64,000 nucleotides of DNA from Cordilura impudica. Lineage: Eukaryota; Arthropoda; Insecta; Diptera; Scathophagidae. Shown here in pieces: positions 1-10,880 of the stretch. Position numbers and translations under genes: made by a program. Position 1 is the first letter of the stretch. Each line of letters starts with the position of its first letter. The stretch lies in contig OY821517.1 of NCBI GenBank assembly GCA_963682025.1, positions 26,207,620-26,271,619 on the forward strand. The letters are read 5' to 3'. The notes under the pieces are model-generated. The model had not been told where the DNA came from and searched no databases. It saw only the letters and a program-made list of their open reading frames with translations.

Positions 1-135
1 TATAACTGGTGTACTATAAAAGGGAAAGACTCGACATTTTGCATGAGTCCATCAAATATTAATGGGAGTAGTCCAATAAATATTGGGCGGGATGGGATTA
101 GTGGGCGTGGCACCTCCTATGTAAAAAATATGAAG
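1..135. repeat. Helitron-like repeat fragment
   Basis: This stretch shares several short blocks, in the same order, with the interior of the Helitron-like element at 514-978. The blocks are a GACTCGACATTTTGCATGAG-like segment, a TTAATGGGAGTAGTC-like segment, a GGGCGGGATGGGATTAG-like segment and GTGGGCGTGGCACCTCC. It is probably a diverged, window-truncated relative of that element. No protein is expected from it. Confidence 0.4.
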
Positions 136-202
136 CACTACGAAAGCGACAGTCTTTTGACAAGTTCATTAGTTATCAATGTGATTTGTCGTGGAAAATA
201 TA

Positions 203-317
203 TCGCCAAAATCAAAAATCGCCAAACGCAAAAATCGCGAAAAATAAAAATCGCCCAAAACAAAAATCTTTAAAATCAAAAATGGGCAAAAGCAAAAATC
301 GATAAAAAAAAGAAAAA
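203..317. repeat. Degenerate AAAATCGCCAAA tandem repeat
   Basis: A short run of variants of AAAAATCGCCAAA, with intervals of about 10-17 bases, ends in A-rich sequence. The units are too irregular for a satellite. Slippage of an A-rich simple repeat explains them. Confidence 0.5.
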
Positions 318-513
318 TTGCCAAATGATATTCTAAGTTCAAGGCCAATAGTTAAGTGTTGCCAGATCTAATATGGATAATGCATCTTCTTCTCATGGGC
401 AGCTACATGTACCTTGCTCCAGGGTAGGAACGTCGAAAAATCTGATAATTGTTGTACCGAATGAAAAAACAAAAAACATTGTATATCAGCATCAGCAAGC
501 ATTGAAAAAAAAA

Positions 514-978
514 TCTATACTAATAATCTATACTAGCATAATAAAGAGGTAATGTGTGTTTGTTTGTTCGTAGGAGGTAATCTCCGTAACTACTCATCTG
601 ATCTTCATGAAATTTTCACAGAGTATTACTGCGGATATGGGAGTGCTACAGCCTTAAATTTTTTAAATATTTTTAGTGGGCGTGGCACCTCCCATACAAA
701 ATAAATTTTTAATATCATATATATTAAGTACTATGATAGAGAAAGCTTTGCAAATTTGTCTCAGGTCATCTATTATTAACGTGAGTAGTCAGACAAAAAA
801 ATGGGCGGGATTAGACAAATGCGCGTGGTACCCCCACACAAACTTAATAATAAATGTGATATATCTGAATTACTGTATTAGTGAGAGACTTGGGACTTTG
901 CGTGAGCCCTTTCATAACGATTCGGAAGGGGGGAGGGGAAGGGGGAGGGTGTAGCGAAGCACACCGGGTTACATCTAG
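514..978 (+). mobile_element. Non-autonomous Helitron candidate
   Basis: The left end begins TCTATACTAATAATC after an A. The right end is CTAG before a T, which fits Helitron insertion between A and T. Nine bases before the terminal CTAG lies a hairpin, GGTGT-AGCGAAGC-ACACC, the usual position of a Helitron 3' hairpin. The left end is ambiguous because a second TCTATACTA starts at 527. The interior has GTGGGCGTGG modules but no Rep/helicase coding sequence, so it would depend on an autonomous relative. It has no terminal inverted repeats or target duplication, as expected. Confidence 0.65.
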
Positions 979-1388
979 TTTAAACATATAATGCTTAACA
1001 CTATTTTAAGGGTGCTTTCCATTTCCATTTTTATTTCAAAACAAATCCATACTTTCAAATTCAATTTTGATTTGTATAAAAAATGTCAACATTAACAGCT
1101 GATTTCATTTCTAGCCGTACGGCGACGACGTACTTTATGTGCCTTGCAATACGGACAGTACGTTTGATAAGTCGACTTATCGGACACAACGTATTCATTG
1201 TGCCATCGGCTTTAATATTCTGAGAAATATTTTAGAAATAATTTATAATTAATTAAATTTCTTTAAGAAAATATATACATTAAAATAGAGCGTTTGAAAA
1301 TTTTTGTATGAATTTTTTCATAAATACAATAACATAAATACAATAACAATAACAAATTGTTTAAATAAATCACAAGTGAATACCCAAA
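979..1388. other. AT-rich DNA, no gene seen
   Basis: I see no coding, RNA or transposon signature here. A short GC-richer patch with CG dinucleotides (about 1110-1205) stands out from the AT-rich surroundings, but no motif in it could be named. If the exon at 19128-19323 is read correctly, this is intronic. Confidence 0.4.
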
Positions 1389-3688
1389 CAAGTAAGAAAA
1401 TAAAAATCGGTCTAGACCGACTATATGATACACTATTCCATGAGTTCAATGAAGGGTCTTAGGTGCAATTAATTGGATATAGGAAATAAAAATAAAACAA
1501 ATTAGGGTGGCATAGTTAAGAAGTTGTGAGCCGCAGATATGGAAAAGTTTACTTCTGATATTTTATTTTTATATAGGCACTAGGGTGGCCCTTAATAAAA
1601 AAAAGTGTGCAAACTCTCGGTCTCACGCCTAAGAAATACTAAGTTTTGGATCAATCAAATAAAATTTAGAGGTGCCTTAACGCGACAGAAAATTTCAAGT
1701 GTGTTTATATGGGTAAAATATGACGTTTTTCTGATTTTTCGAAAATATCGTTCTATAGTTAAATTTTTTCGACAAGTTGCTATATGACTCAATTTCAGTA
1801 CTAAATTACCTCTTTAAGAAGCTATATGACTTCAAAATCGAATAATAACTCGCCAAGAAACAGCAAAGCCCCAGACCACTTTTGTGTCAAAATTAACTAG
1901 GTCGTGAAATTTGATGGAAAATTTTTAAACTTTAAGAACTTAATTAAAGCCATCTTTTTTGTCACTATACCTAGGAGCACTCAGACATGAAGTATTGTTT
2001 TATTGAAGTATTATTTTTTTAACTTATTGCGAAATGAGGCCAAAGATGGAAATTTTTTTGATCAAATTTTGAAAACTCCTTTTTCAAGTTTTAAAAATTT
2101 TCTTAAACAAAATTTCATAAAATGGATCTGGCACTTTAAAGTTTTGTTAAATATATACTAGAGATTAACAGTGTGAATCTTTAAGTAAATTCCTCTGCCA
2201 GAATTTTTTTTACAAAGAATTTTTTTTTTGCGGATTTCGAGAAAAATTAGTTTTTTGTGAAATATTCAGTAAATGTACTCTTTCTAAATAATTTGTATCA
2301 AAAATTTAACAGTTTTCAACTTTTAAATGTTTTATTTTATCTTAGTAGCCTGGGATTTCGGAAAAAAATTATATGACCCCATTATCCCTTTTGGACTGGG
2401 GGTTACATATGACCCCAAGCTAATAAAAGACAATTATTCAAAAAATTCAAATATTTTGTAAGTACTGTCGAAATTTTAGATGTGACACTTAAAATATAAT
2501 AACCAAATGGGCAAGTCTTCCATTCTAAACATTTGGAATAAATGGAACAACGTTAACACATTCCTTGCCGAGGCCAACCTTTGAATTTAGCATATGTAAA
2601 AAAATTAATTGTTCTATTAAACTAGATGAAACCCTTAGTATGGGTTTGCAAATAAAATTGTGCTATATTTAACGAAAACTTACCCTTATGTGCTCCTATG
2701 GTTAAAATAATCAAAATTCAGCAAAAAAAAAAAAAAAAAATTCTTTGTAAAAAAAAATTCTGGCAGAGGAATTTACTTAGAAATTAAAATAGTTAATCTC
2801 TAACATATAGTAACAAAACTTTAAAGTGCCAGATCCATTTTTTGAAATTTTGTTTAAGAAAATTTTTTAAAAGTTGAAAAGAAAAAGGAGTCTAAAAATT
2901 CAACAGTTTTTATTAGATTTTAAAGTTATATAGCTTTTTAAATAAATAATTTAGTACTGAAATCGATTCATATAACAACTTGTCGATTCATATTAACTAC
3001 AGAACGAAATTTTCGTAAAATTTGACAAAAAGTCATATTTTCCCCATTTTTTTTTTTATTGACCCAAAACTTTGTATTTCTCAGTTTTTTTGCTATCGCA
3101 TATTTCTAGGGGGGTGAGACTTTAAATTCGAACACTTTTTTTCCCCTCCATACAATGGAGGGCCACCCTAATAGGCACTATGTCAAAAATTGGACCGTTC
3201 GTGACCATATTTAGTAAGATCACTTACTTTTCTCAAAAGCATTTATAAACCAAATTTAAAAATTTCTATGCAATATTTTTGTTGTTTTTATAGATTTAAT
3301 TGAAAATCGGGGACTATGACTGAAAATGGTCCTACAGGTTTTATTTTTGGACTACTGATTGGTAGATATAATACACATACATACACCAAATTTTATCGAT
3401 ATATATACCATAATCTGGATTTTACAACAATTTTGGTCGGTCTGAATTTCAACAATTTCAGTAGCGTTCGTGCTATGACTGATAAAAGCTTCTACAACAA
3501 ATTTCATCAAAATATATTCATATTTGCGACCTGTAGTTTGGGCGGGCGTACAGAAAGCAGACAAACAGGCGGACATCGCTAAATCGACTCAAAAAGTGTT
3601 TCTAAGTTGATTGGTAAAATAAAAGGTAGATCTAGGTAAAATATCTTTGTTAGTTATACCACATAGTGGTCTAGGGTATACAAATCCA
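1389..3688 (-). mobile_element. DINE/mini-me-like element split by a foldback
   Basis: On the minus strand the element ends with the palindrome TCGGTCTAGACCGA and then TTTTCTTACTTG before T-rich sequence. This is the same terminal architecture as the copies at 32445-32689 and 59747-61054. Its other end, near 3660-3688, carries the CCACATAGTGG motif shared with 61041-61051. The internal block beginning TGGACCGTTCGTGACC, and the later block at 3300-3560, match 60540-60900 and 63770-64000. The copy is interrupted at 1581-3170 by another element whose 8-bp target duplication lies inside it. It belongs to the non-coding DINE-1/mini-me (helentron-derived) class by structure; the exact family is not assigned. 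Confidence 0.65.
1581..3170. mobile_element. Long inverted-repeat (foldback) DNA transposon
   Basis: The element begins TAGGGTGGCCCT and ends with the reverse complement, AGGGCCACCCTA. Identical 8-bp copies of ATAGGCAC sit directly outside (1573-1580 and 3171-3178). The similarity between ends does not stop at the tips. Blocks such as CTCTGCCAGAATTTTTTTT, ATGGATCTGGCACTTTAAAG and CCAAAACTT recur in reverse order near 2090-2230 and 2740-2890, so both arms are imperfect inverted repeats of about 500-650 bases around a unique centre (about 2240-2720). There is no transposase ORF. An 8-bp duplication fits hAT or P superfamilies; the TIR is not diagnostic to me. Confidence 0.85.
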
Positions 3689-4360
3689 AAAACTTCATAA
3701 CTTCAAATTTAGTTTTATCTCATACGAAATTAGAACCTCAATCTCTTTATTTTCCATCTAATAAAATGTTTAGTAGAAATTCAAACAAAAAAAAATCCTA
3801 AAATTTAAAAAATTTTAAATTCCAAACAAAAACATTATTGCGCAATTTACAAAAGTGATTTATTGTGTGTTTTTGTCACATGTCGTAAAATGTTACAACA
3901 GTTTATAAATGATGTCGTGTTGTATTGTATGGTGTTGTATTTATATCGACAATTTTTCTGTTTCTATTATTCAAAAATATTTTTTGTTAAAAAATTGTAT
4001 TCCTTTAAAACAAACATAAATAAAAATGTACACAAAAGAAAATAATTGAATTTCTTATATGGAAATATGGCACGGCCGCTCACAACTGTTTTGCTTGGCT
4101 TCAAATCATATATTACAACATACGACTTTAGAATACTTTACGAGTTGCCCAAATTTAATAGAAAAATACTAAGGAGTGAGATCGAAAAAATCTTAACATA
4201 CGTAAAATGTTATAAAAGGACACCATTGAACCTATTTTTATTTATTTTTTTTTTATATTAAAGCTTACAAAAGAGATAACTTTTATAGTTCTAATCGCAA
4301 ACTTATGGTAGTTTCCGTCATTTTTATTTTATCTATTTTTTTTTTTTTTTTTTTTTGAAA
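3689..4360. other. AT-rich DNA, no convincing gene
   Basis: Two short open frames exist here (3863-4045 and 4046-4261). Both are low-complexity, rich in F/Y/K/L, and resemble nothing known. I treat the stretch as non-coding. Confidence 0.4.
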
Positions 4361-4728
4361 CAGGTACGACCAGTTCCATTTAAAATTTCCATATTTTGTG
4401 CTCTTTAACTCCCTTTTTACTAGGGCCCAATATCTCTCCATTGGCCTAAGCTCCGGACAGTTTGTAGAATTTGCCGCCCTTGGTACAAAAACCAGTGGCG
4501 TGATGACAAATCACACCAAAAATGTGTAGACGACGCATTGTGTTTGATTATGCAAGGAGGAAGTCTTCTTTGCAAACACTCCTTGATATAAATTTCGGTA
4601 TTTCTAGAGCCCATTGTAACAAATGACTTGCTTCTTTTGCCGCAACTGCCATGGAAACTGTTTTGGAAATTTCGTCTTCTTTTGGGTCCTATAATTAACT
4701 TCAATATTTTCTCTAACACTAGCAACAT
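4361..4728 (-). pseudogene. Mariner/Tc1-superfamily transposase remnant
   Basis: Minus-strand translation gives ECLQRRLPPCIIKHN, then HFWCDLSSRHW, and after a frameshift near 4480 NSTNCPELRPMERYWALVK. These match, in order, the segment around the second catalytic aspartate (usually FWPDLASCHY) and the NCPELRPIERYWA block with the third acidic residue in one branch of IS630-Tc1-mariner transposases. The amino-terminal DNA-binding half is absent. The frameshift and truncation make it dead. It abuts a separate mariner end at 4730. Confidence 0.7.
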
Positions 4729-4729
4729 A

Positions 4730-4828
4730 CGAGGGTTGCTTTTGATCTTTCGGGTTTAGAGAAAACAAATAAACATTCATAATCGAAAATGGCTTTATTG
4801 CTTTTCAAAATATTCGCCATGAAGATCA
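4730..4828 (-). mobile_element. Mariner 3' end fragment
   Basis: Read on the minus strand, the last residues of a mariner transposase (GEYFEKQ then stop) are followed by about 75 bases ending ACCCTCG next to TA. The sequence CGAGGGTTGCTTTTGATCTT on the plus strand looks like a mariner terminal repeat at a TA target. Only the 3' tip survives. It may come from the same family as the C-terminal scrap at 12095-12235. Confidence 0.5.
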
Positions 4829-4829
4829 A

Positions 4830-7095
4830 ATGTACCAGTTCCAGCAACACTATAACTGTAATGATGCAGAATTTAACTCACTTTGGGTTAAGTTCAAAAT
4901 CAGGTCACACATTTTACATTTCGGGTTTCTTTACAGAAGCCCAAACATAGAAAGGGAGCACACCTATAATGGCTTCGATGCCCTTTCTGAATCTATAACT
5001 AAAATATTACAAAGTTGCCCGAATAGTGAAATCGTAGTTGCCGGCGATTTTAATATTCACAACTCTTCTTGGCTTCACCATAACCACTTAGCGCAACTAG
5101 TGAATGAACCAACGCACATTCCGTGCATTGAAGGGCAAAGACAGAATACTCTCGACCTTTTTCTAACTTCACACCCTGGGAAGTATGAAGTGTGCAAGTA
5201 TTTTCACTCTTGGTAATTCGGATCACTGTACCATTTCCGCTTTTTTTTTCGTACTCTGTACTTCACAGTGTTTCAACACCAGCTATGAAACGCTCAGTCT
5301 TCATTTACGAAAAGGCTCGTTGGGCCGTGCTCAACGATTTCTTCAAGCATTTCAACTGGAAACTTTGTTTCCTAGATAATAATGTTGATGCTGCTGCGAT
5401 AATGGTGGAAAAAATAATAGTGCTTGGTATGAGATTATTCATTCCATCAAAGCGCATTTCGGCTAAACCTAATCAAAAATCTTGGTTTAACCAGACTTGC
5501 AGAGATGCAGTCAGATCCAGAAAGGAAGCATAAAGACTTTGGCGTGAAAATAAAAATTCCGTCACTGATCTGCTACGCAAACAGGCGAGAAATGAATGTG
5601 CCAAAGTACTAAGGCGCGAAAAGTTTCTTCACGATCAGCGTCTTCGTGCTAAAGTTCTTTCTGCTCCTCGGGGCAGCAAGAGCTTTTGGTCATTTGTTAA
5701 AAGAGTAAAGAATAATGCTAGTTCTGCTATCCCAACTCTTATAATGAATGACCAAATATTCACTGACCCGGTTGATAAGGCTAACCTTTTAGCTGAACTT
5801 TTTGCAAAAAATTCATTTTTGCCGGATAGCGATCAACCACTGCCCGAACTCGAAAGAGTATCTTGTACTATGCCTAAAATATTCTTCCGAGCACGTGCAG
5901 TTAAAAGGGTTCTTTCGGATCTCAACATTAACAAGTCTCCGGGACCGGATGGTATACCAGCACTGGTGCTGAAACAGTGCTCTTCGACGCTAGCCAGTCC
6001 ATTGGCCAACCTTTTCAGCCTTTCGTATCGTGCGGGGGTCTTTCCCTCTTGCTGGAAGGTTGCTAATGTCCAGCCAATCCCAAAAAAGGGTGCGGCTAAT
6101 AACCCTGAAAATTACCGTCCAATTGCAATCTGCTCTGCGCTCTCGAAGGTGATGGAGAGCATGATCAATTTCCACCTTGTGAACTACCTAGAGGCCAACT
6201 CACTTCTTAATGATCGTCAGTATGGCTTCCGTAGAAATCGTTCCACGGGAGACCTGTTAGCTCTACTTTCTGAGCGCTGGAGTCGATCCATTCGCAATTT
6301 TGGCGAAAGTAAAGTGGTTGCTCTGGATATTTCCAAGGCATTCGACCGTGTATGGCACGGTGCATTGATATCAAAGCTTATTGCATTTGGGGTCGCTAAT
6401 GACTTCTCTCGATTTATATCGAGTTTTCTCAGAGACCGAACAATACGTGTTGTTATTGATGGGGTCTCATCTAATGAGTTTCAGCTTAATTCAGGGGTAC
6501 CCCAAGGTTCCGTTCTTTCTCCTTCTCTTTTCCTTATCTTTCTGAACGACTTTCTTGGCCAAACTTTTAACTCTATATACTCTTTCGCAGATGACAGCAG
6601 CATTTGTCATTCATTTTCCTTTAATTGTAGGCCAAGCCTCTTGGAGGTTGGGGGCAAAAGCCGGACAATGAATGACACACTCAATCAAGACCTCTTAACA
6701 ATCTCCGAGTGGGGTAAAGCGAATAGGGTTGATTTTAGAAATTACTTCACTCCTTCTGATCTCCTTAAAATCTATACCACTTACATCCGAACGAAAATGG
6801 AATACAACTCCCATATATGGGCAGGGGCTTCGAAGTCTATTTTGGAGCTACTGGATCGTGTGCAAAGGAGGGCGTTGGCGCTCATCAATGACAGTAGGGT
6901 ATCCAATTCTATTGATTCATTGGAACACCGTCGGAATGTGGGTTGTGTAGCACTGTTCTATAGATATTACCATGGGAAATGTTCTTATTCCAAGTGCCCG
7001 AGTTTCGGTTCGCTCTACCCGCTTCTCTAGTAGATCACATCCGTTTGTAGTCTATTGTCCAGTTGACCGCACAACGCACAGTGGTTTATCGTCAT
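4830..7095 (+). pseudogene. CR1/jockey-like LINE ORF2, 5'-truncated and defective
   Basis: This is the endonuclease and reverse transcriptase of a non-LTR retrotransposon. The APE endonuclease appears first (YRSPN near 4935, then VVAGDFNIHNSSW at 5035-5075, then a frameshifted SDHC near 5220). The linker and reverse transcriptase follow, with NINKSPGPDGIP, PIPKKGAANNPENYRPIAI, QYGFRRNRSTGDLL, ALDISKAFDRVWH, SGVPQGSVLSP and FADDSS. The FADD active site is intact. Defects: truncated start, frameshift near 5215, stop at 5531, and an in-frame loss of the segment between GKANRVDF and NYFTPSDLLKIY (about 6735). A frameshift near 6990 moves the C terminus into another frame, ending about 7095. The 3' end of a sister copy is at 11835-12076. 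Confidence 0.88.
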
Positions 7096-7292
7096 AGTAG
7101 AAATGGAAAAAAATAGAAGGAGTCATCGTAGAACATCCAAATTTTTTACAGATGCTTTTTTTATCATCATTAGGAAATATATGAAGAATAAAATATGTCC
7201 GCCCACTTTTACGCCCACTCCCCATACAAGTGAAATATATAAATGGCAATATTTTCATTTGAATTTATGCTATTTCAACCGAATTCGGTATA

Positions 7293-8602
7293 TAACGGGT
7301 GATTTTTTTGAGGTTAGGATTTTCATGCATTAGTATTTGACAGATCACGTGGGATTTCAGACATGGTGTCAAAGAGAAAGATGCTCAGTATGCTTTGACA
7401 TTTCATCATGAATAGACTTACTAACGAGCAACGCTTGCAAATCATTGAATTTTATTACCAAAATCAGTGTTCGGTTCGAAATGTGTTTCGCGCTTTACGT
7501 CCGATTTATGGTCTACATAATCGACCAAGTGAGCAAACAATTAATGCGATTGTGACCAAGTTTCGCACTCAGTTTACTTTATTGGACATTAAACCAACCA
7601 CACGAATGCGTACAGTGCGTACAGAAGAGAATATTGCGTCTGTTTCTGAGAGTGTTACTGAAGATCGTGAAATGTCGATTCGTCGCCGTTCGCAGCAATT
7701 GGGTTTGTGTTATTCGACCACATGGAAGATTTTACGCAAAGATCTTGGTGTAAAACCGTATAAAATACAGCTCGTGCAAGAACTGAAGCCGAACGATCTG
7801 CCACAACGTCTAATTTTCAGTGAATGGGCCCTAGAAAAGTTGGCAGAAAATCCGCTTTTTTATCGACAAATTTTGTTCAGCGATGAGGCTCATTTCTGGT
7901 TGAATGGCTTCGTAAATAAGCAAAATTGCCGTATTTGGAGTGAAGAGCAACCAGAAGCCGTTCAAGAACTGCCCATGCATCCCGAAAAATGCACTGTTTG
8001 GTGTGGTTTGTACGCTGGTGGAATCATTGGACCGTATTTTTTCAAAGATGCTGTTGGACGCAACGTTACGGTGAATGGCGATCGCTATCGTTCGATGCTA
8101 ACAAACTTTTTGTTGCCAAAAATGGAAGAACTGAACTTGGTTGACATGTGGTTTCAACAAGATGGCGCTACATGCCACACAGCTCGCGATTCTATGGCCA
8201 TTTTGAGGGAAAACTTCGGAGAACAATTCATCTCAAGAAATGGACCGGTAAGTTGGCCACCAAGATCATGCGATTTGACGCCTTTAGACTATTTTTTGTG
8301 GGGCTACGTCAAGTCTAAAGTCTACAGAAATAAGCCAGCAACTATTCCAGCTTTGGAAGACAACATTTCCGAAGAAATTCGGGCTATTCCGGCCGAAATG
8401 CTCGAAAAAGTTGCCCAAAATTGGACTTTCCGAATGGACCACCTAAGACGCAGCCGCGGTCAACATTTAAATGAAATTATCTTCAAAAAGTAAATGTCAT
8501 GGACCAATCTAACGTTTCAAATAAAGAACCGATGAGATTTTGCAAATTTTATGCGTTTTTTTTTAAAAAAAAGTTATCAAGCTCTTAAAAAATCACCCGT
8601 TA
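7293..8602 (+). mobile_element. Complete DD41D mariner-like transposon
   Basis: Inverted ends read TAACGGGTGATTTTTT at the left and AAAAAATCACCCGTTA at the right, with TA duplications outside (7291-7292 and 8603-8604). At 1310 bases with one uninterrupted transposase gene, it has the size and layout of a full mariner. A polyadenylation-like AATAAA lies just after the ORF near 8520. The DD41D catalytic spacing is that reported for rosa-type mariners, first described from a tephritid fly. Confidence 0.9.
7408..8493 (+). CDS. DD41D mariner transposase, intact
   Basis: A 361-residue cut-and-paste transposase that would bind the ends at 7293 and 8602 and move the element to TA sites. Residues 1-110 form the paired-type helix-turn-helix DNA-binding region (RLQIIEFYYQN, then RRRSQQLGLCYSTTWKILR). 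The catalytic triad is D159 (LFSDEAHF), D252 (WFQQDGATCHT) and D294 (DLTPLDYFLWG). Forty-one residues lie between the last two, which places it in the DD41D rather than the DD34D group. The WVPHEL-type linker is not obvious. The start ATG follows a short untranslated leader and gives full family length. There is no stop or frameshift, so the protein may be functional. It shares identical triad positions with the copy at 53561-54646 but is clearly a different lineage. Confidence 0.92.
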   Translation: MNRLTNEQRLQIIEFYYQNQCSVRNVFRALRPIYGLHNRPSEQTINAIVTKFRTQFTLLDIKPTTRMRTVRTEENIASVSESVTEDREMSIRRRSQQLGLCYSTTWKILRKDLGVKPYKIQLVQELKPNDLPQRLIFSEWALEKLAENPLFYRQILFSDEAHFWLNGFVNKQNCRIWSEEQPEAVQELPMHPEKCTVWCGLYAGGIIGPYFFKDAVGRNVTVNGDRYRSMLTNFLLPKMEELNLVDMWFQQDGATCHTARDSMAILRENFGEQFISRNGPVSWPPRSCDLTPLDYFLWGYVKSKVYRNKPATIPALEDNISEEIRAIPAEMLEKVAQNWTFRMDHLRRSRGQHLNEIIFKK

Positions 8603-8952
8603 TATGTTTTGTAGCAATTAAAATCAATGGCTAAAAAATTTACGAAATTCGCCTACAACCACGCCTACTTCCCATATAACAAAATTTTTTAATATGATGT
8701 ATATCCCTTGTTATGAATGCTACAATCCCTAAACTTCATAGGATTATTAAAAATAATATCATATCCAAATCTTCCATACACACCCCTCCTCTAATACCCC
8801 AACTTTCCCCATCAATTTTCTAAATAATTAGAAAATTAACATGTAACCTGGTTTTAAATCAAACACGCTTTTAATCCTAGTAATAATAAAAAAACATTAA
8901 AATGAAACATATAACATATATAAAATATATAAAATATAAAATTAATATTTTA

Positions 8953-10880
8953 TTATAACAATAATTCCTTAACATCTTCAGGTAGATCTAATTCCTGCTT
9001 TTTTTGAACTTCTCGAAACTTATTTATAAAAGGATCCGAAGAAGCTAAAAGTAAGTGCATCACATCTTCATTTGTTGATATCCTACTACATTTTCTGGCC
9101 TGATACCTTCGATATTCACGATAATCGCGATTCCTCGCTTCCTGGGCTTCTTCTGATAACATTCCGATAGGTAAAATTGCTGCTGCTATTATTTTTCCTC
9201 CATGTATCAAGACTTTATGTACGGTCATTGGCATATAGTACCAGCTATACAACCTAACATATAATTGGGCAGTGTTCGAACAATATTGCTGAAACTTATT
9301 CTTACTTTGAAACGATGAATAAGATTTTCATCTACACCCACAGCTTCAGCAGTAATTCTGGGATTTTCAAAAAACCTCCTTGATGTATTTCCATCATTGG
9401 TTGTACCCATTCCTTGTTTAACCATGTCAACATTTATTCCCAGGCTCAACTTTAATTTGCCTTGAATGATTTTTTTTGTTTGCTCCCTTATTTCCTTGGT
9501 TGCAGAGTTAGTTCTCCAAGCAGCAAAATCTTTATTATAAGCGATGTGCAGTATACACTCCATAAATTTTATGCGAGCATGTAATGGAGATACACCGAAC
9601 TTAAGAGCTTCCTCACTTTCTGGCTTCATTATTAAAATTTCCAAATTATTCATTTCGGAAGGCTTTGCTTTACATATATAGCATACCGCATTTGATGATG
9701 TTTGTGTTATTGTGTTAGCCACCTTTCCGTCAATCATTGCCAAAACCAAACTATGACTTACTTCGAAGATTTTGTCAGAAATTGTGATGATTGTTTTATT
9801 TAAATTTTTTATTTCATTTTGAACTCTTCCAACTTCACTTGTTATAACATCAGCTGTTTCTTTCACAAATTCAAACTTCAAAGGTCTACAGAATCTTATA
9901 GAGGAAGGTAGTAAATTTTTCCAGCACACATTATTTGAATCTACCAAGTCCGTCAAAGTTAATGGTACTAAAGATGTCAGAAACATATTTTTATCGCTTG
10001 TGTTATCACTTGTAAAATTTTGATGGTATTCACTGTGGCCAGACGATCCATCACATCCCCATTTCGAAACTAAATTCAACTGCCAAGGAACTTCTTCTAG
10101 CTCTGTTTTTGATTTTGCCTCCAATATTCTTGTAGCTGTATGATTAAGTAAGTCTTGAAGACTAACTTTGCTCATATTTTCTTCTATCAGCAAATTTTTT
10201 GGATAACACGCTTTTTTTGCTATAAGCACCTGTAATTTTGTTTTTGAGGACCATTATTATAAAAAAAATTATTACAAAGTACTAATGTACTTCAGCAATA
10301 CAAAACTCAAAATCACAAAAGTACCTGGTGATATGGTGGAAAAATATCACTTCCAATATTCTTTGCAGCATTTCGCAAAAGTTCGTATTGGTTTTTAGAT
10401 AAATGAGCATCAAGAATCAGGCTTAGTGCCTCTTCAGGTGAAAACTTATTAATAATTTTCTCTTCATGACATATTTTTTTCGCAGCAGATGTTATGAGTT
10501 CTGCCGAAACATTGCTACATAGCTCATTAATTTTATTTTTTTTTTGCACGAGGGCCTAAATCCTCATAGCTTTTTGTTGGACGACCACGAGAGCTACACG
10601 GTTCAACTCCATCTTCGGGAAGATCCCCAAACGTATAGAACTTGTCAGCCCAAGCTTTATTTTTTTCAAAAAAAAATATTTTATTACGACTAGCGCTTAT
10701 CCACCGCTGATTAAAGCGCGGCTTAAAAGTTTTTATTAAATAATTTTTAAATACTTTTAAATCATCTTTTTTAATAAAATTATTATTTATTGATACTACA
10801 TCCACTACTGCATCAACATCATTATTGTAATCAAGCAGAAGATGTACAATTTCACCATTAGATATTTGATAATTATCCAT
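8953..10880 (-). pseudogene. Transib (RAG1-like) transposase, nearly complete
   Basis: This is a Transib DDE transposase, the family from which the RAG1 recombinase core derives. It reads from 10880 downward. An N-terminal part ends at a run of about ten A (near 10545), where one base shifts the frame. It resumes to PPYHQ, then a 95-base intron (10230-10324, CAG|GTACTTTT to ATTACAG|GTG) joins in frame to VLIAKKACYP. Catalytic positions are visible: D in WGCDGSSGHSEYH, D in LAMIDGKVANT and E in SEEAQEARNRDYREYRR. GTTNDGNTSRRFFENP and VHKVLIHGG are further family blocks. Near 9285 the frame changes: RFK is followed by a 17-base GTAAGAATAAGTTTCAG, then QYCSNTAQLYVRLYSWYY in another frame. Typical CACWATGG ends were not found. 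Confidence 0.88.
10230..10324 (-). other. Intron in the Transib gene
   Basis: The minus-strand sequence starts GTACTTTTGTG after CAG and ends AAAATTACAG before GTGCTT. Removing it joins PPYHQ to VLIAKKACYP in frame across the two coding blocks, which supports a real intron. Confidence 0.75.

Larger units (their letters stand above)
7110..8860 (-). repeat. GTGGGCGTGG-type repeat split by a mariner
   Basis: Sequence on both sides of the mariner at 7293-8602 carries minus-strand blocks like those of the repeat at 1-978. Examples are TTGTATGGGGAGTGGGCG near 7220 and ATATGGGAAGTAGGCGTGG near 8670, followed by AGGTTACATG near 8848, which resembles the Helitron end GGGTTACATCTAG. I infer that a Helitron-like repeat was present first and the mariner landed in it. 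The ends are not clear. Confidence 0.35.
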
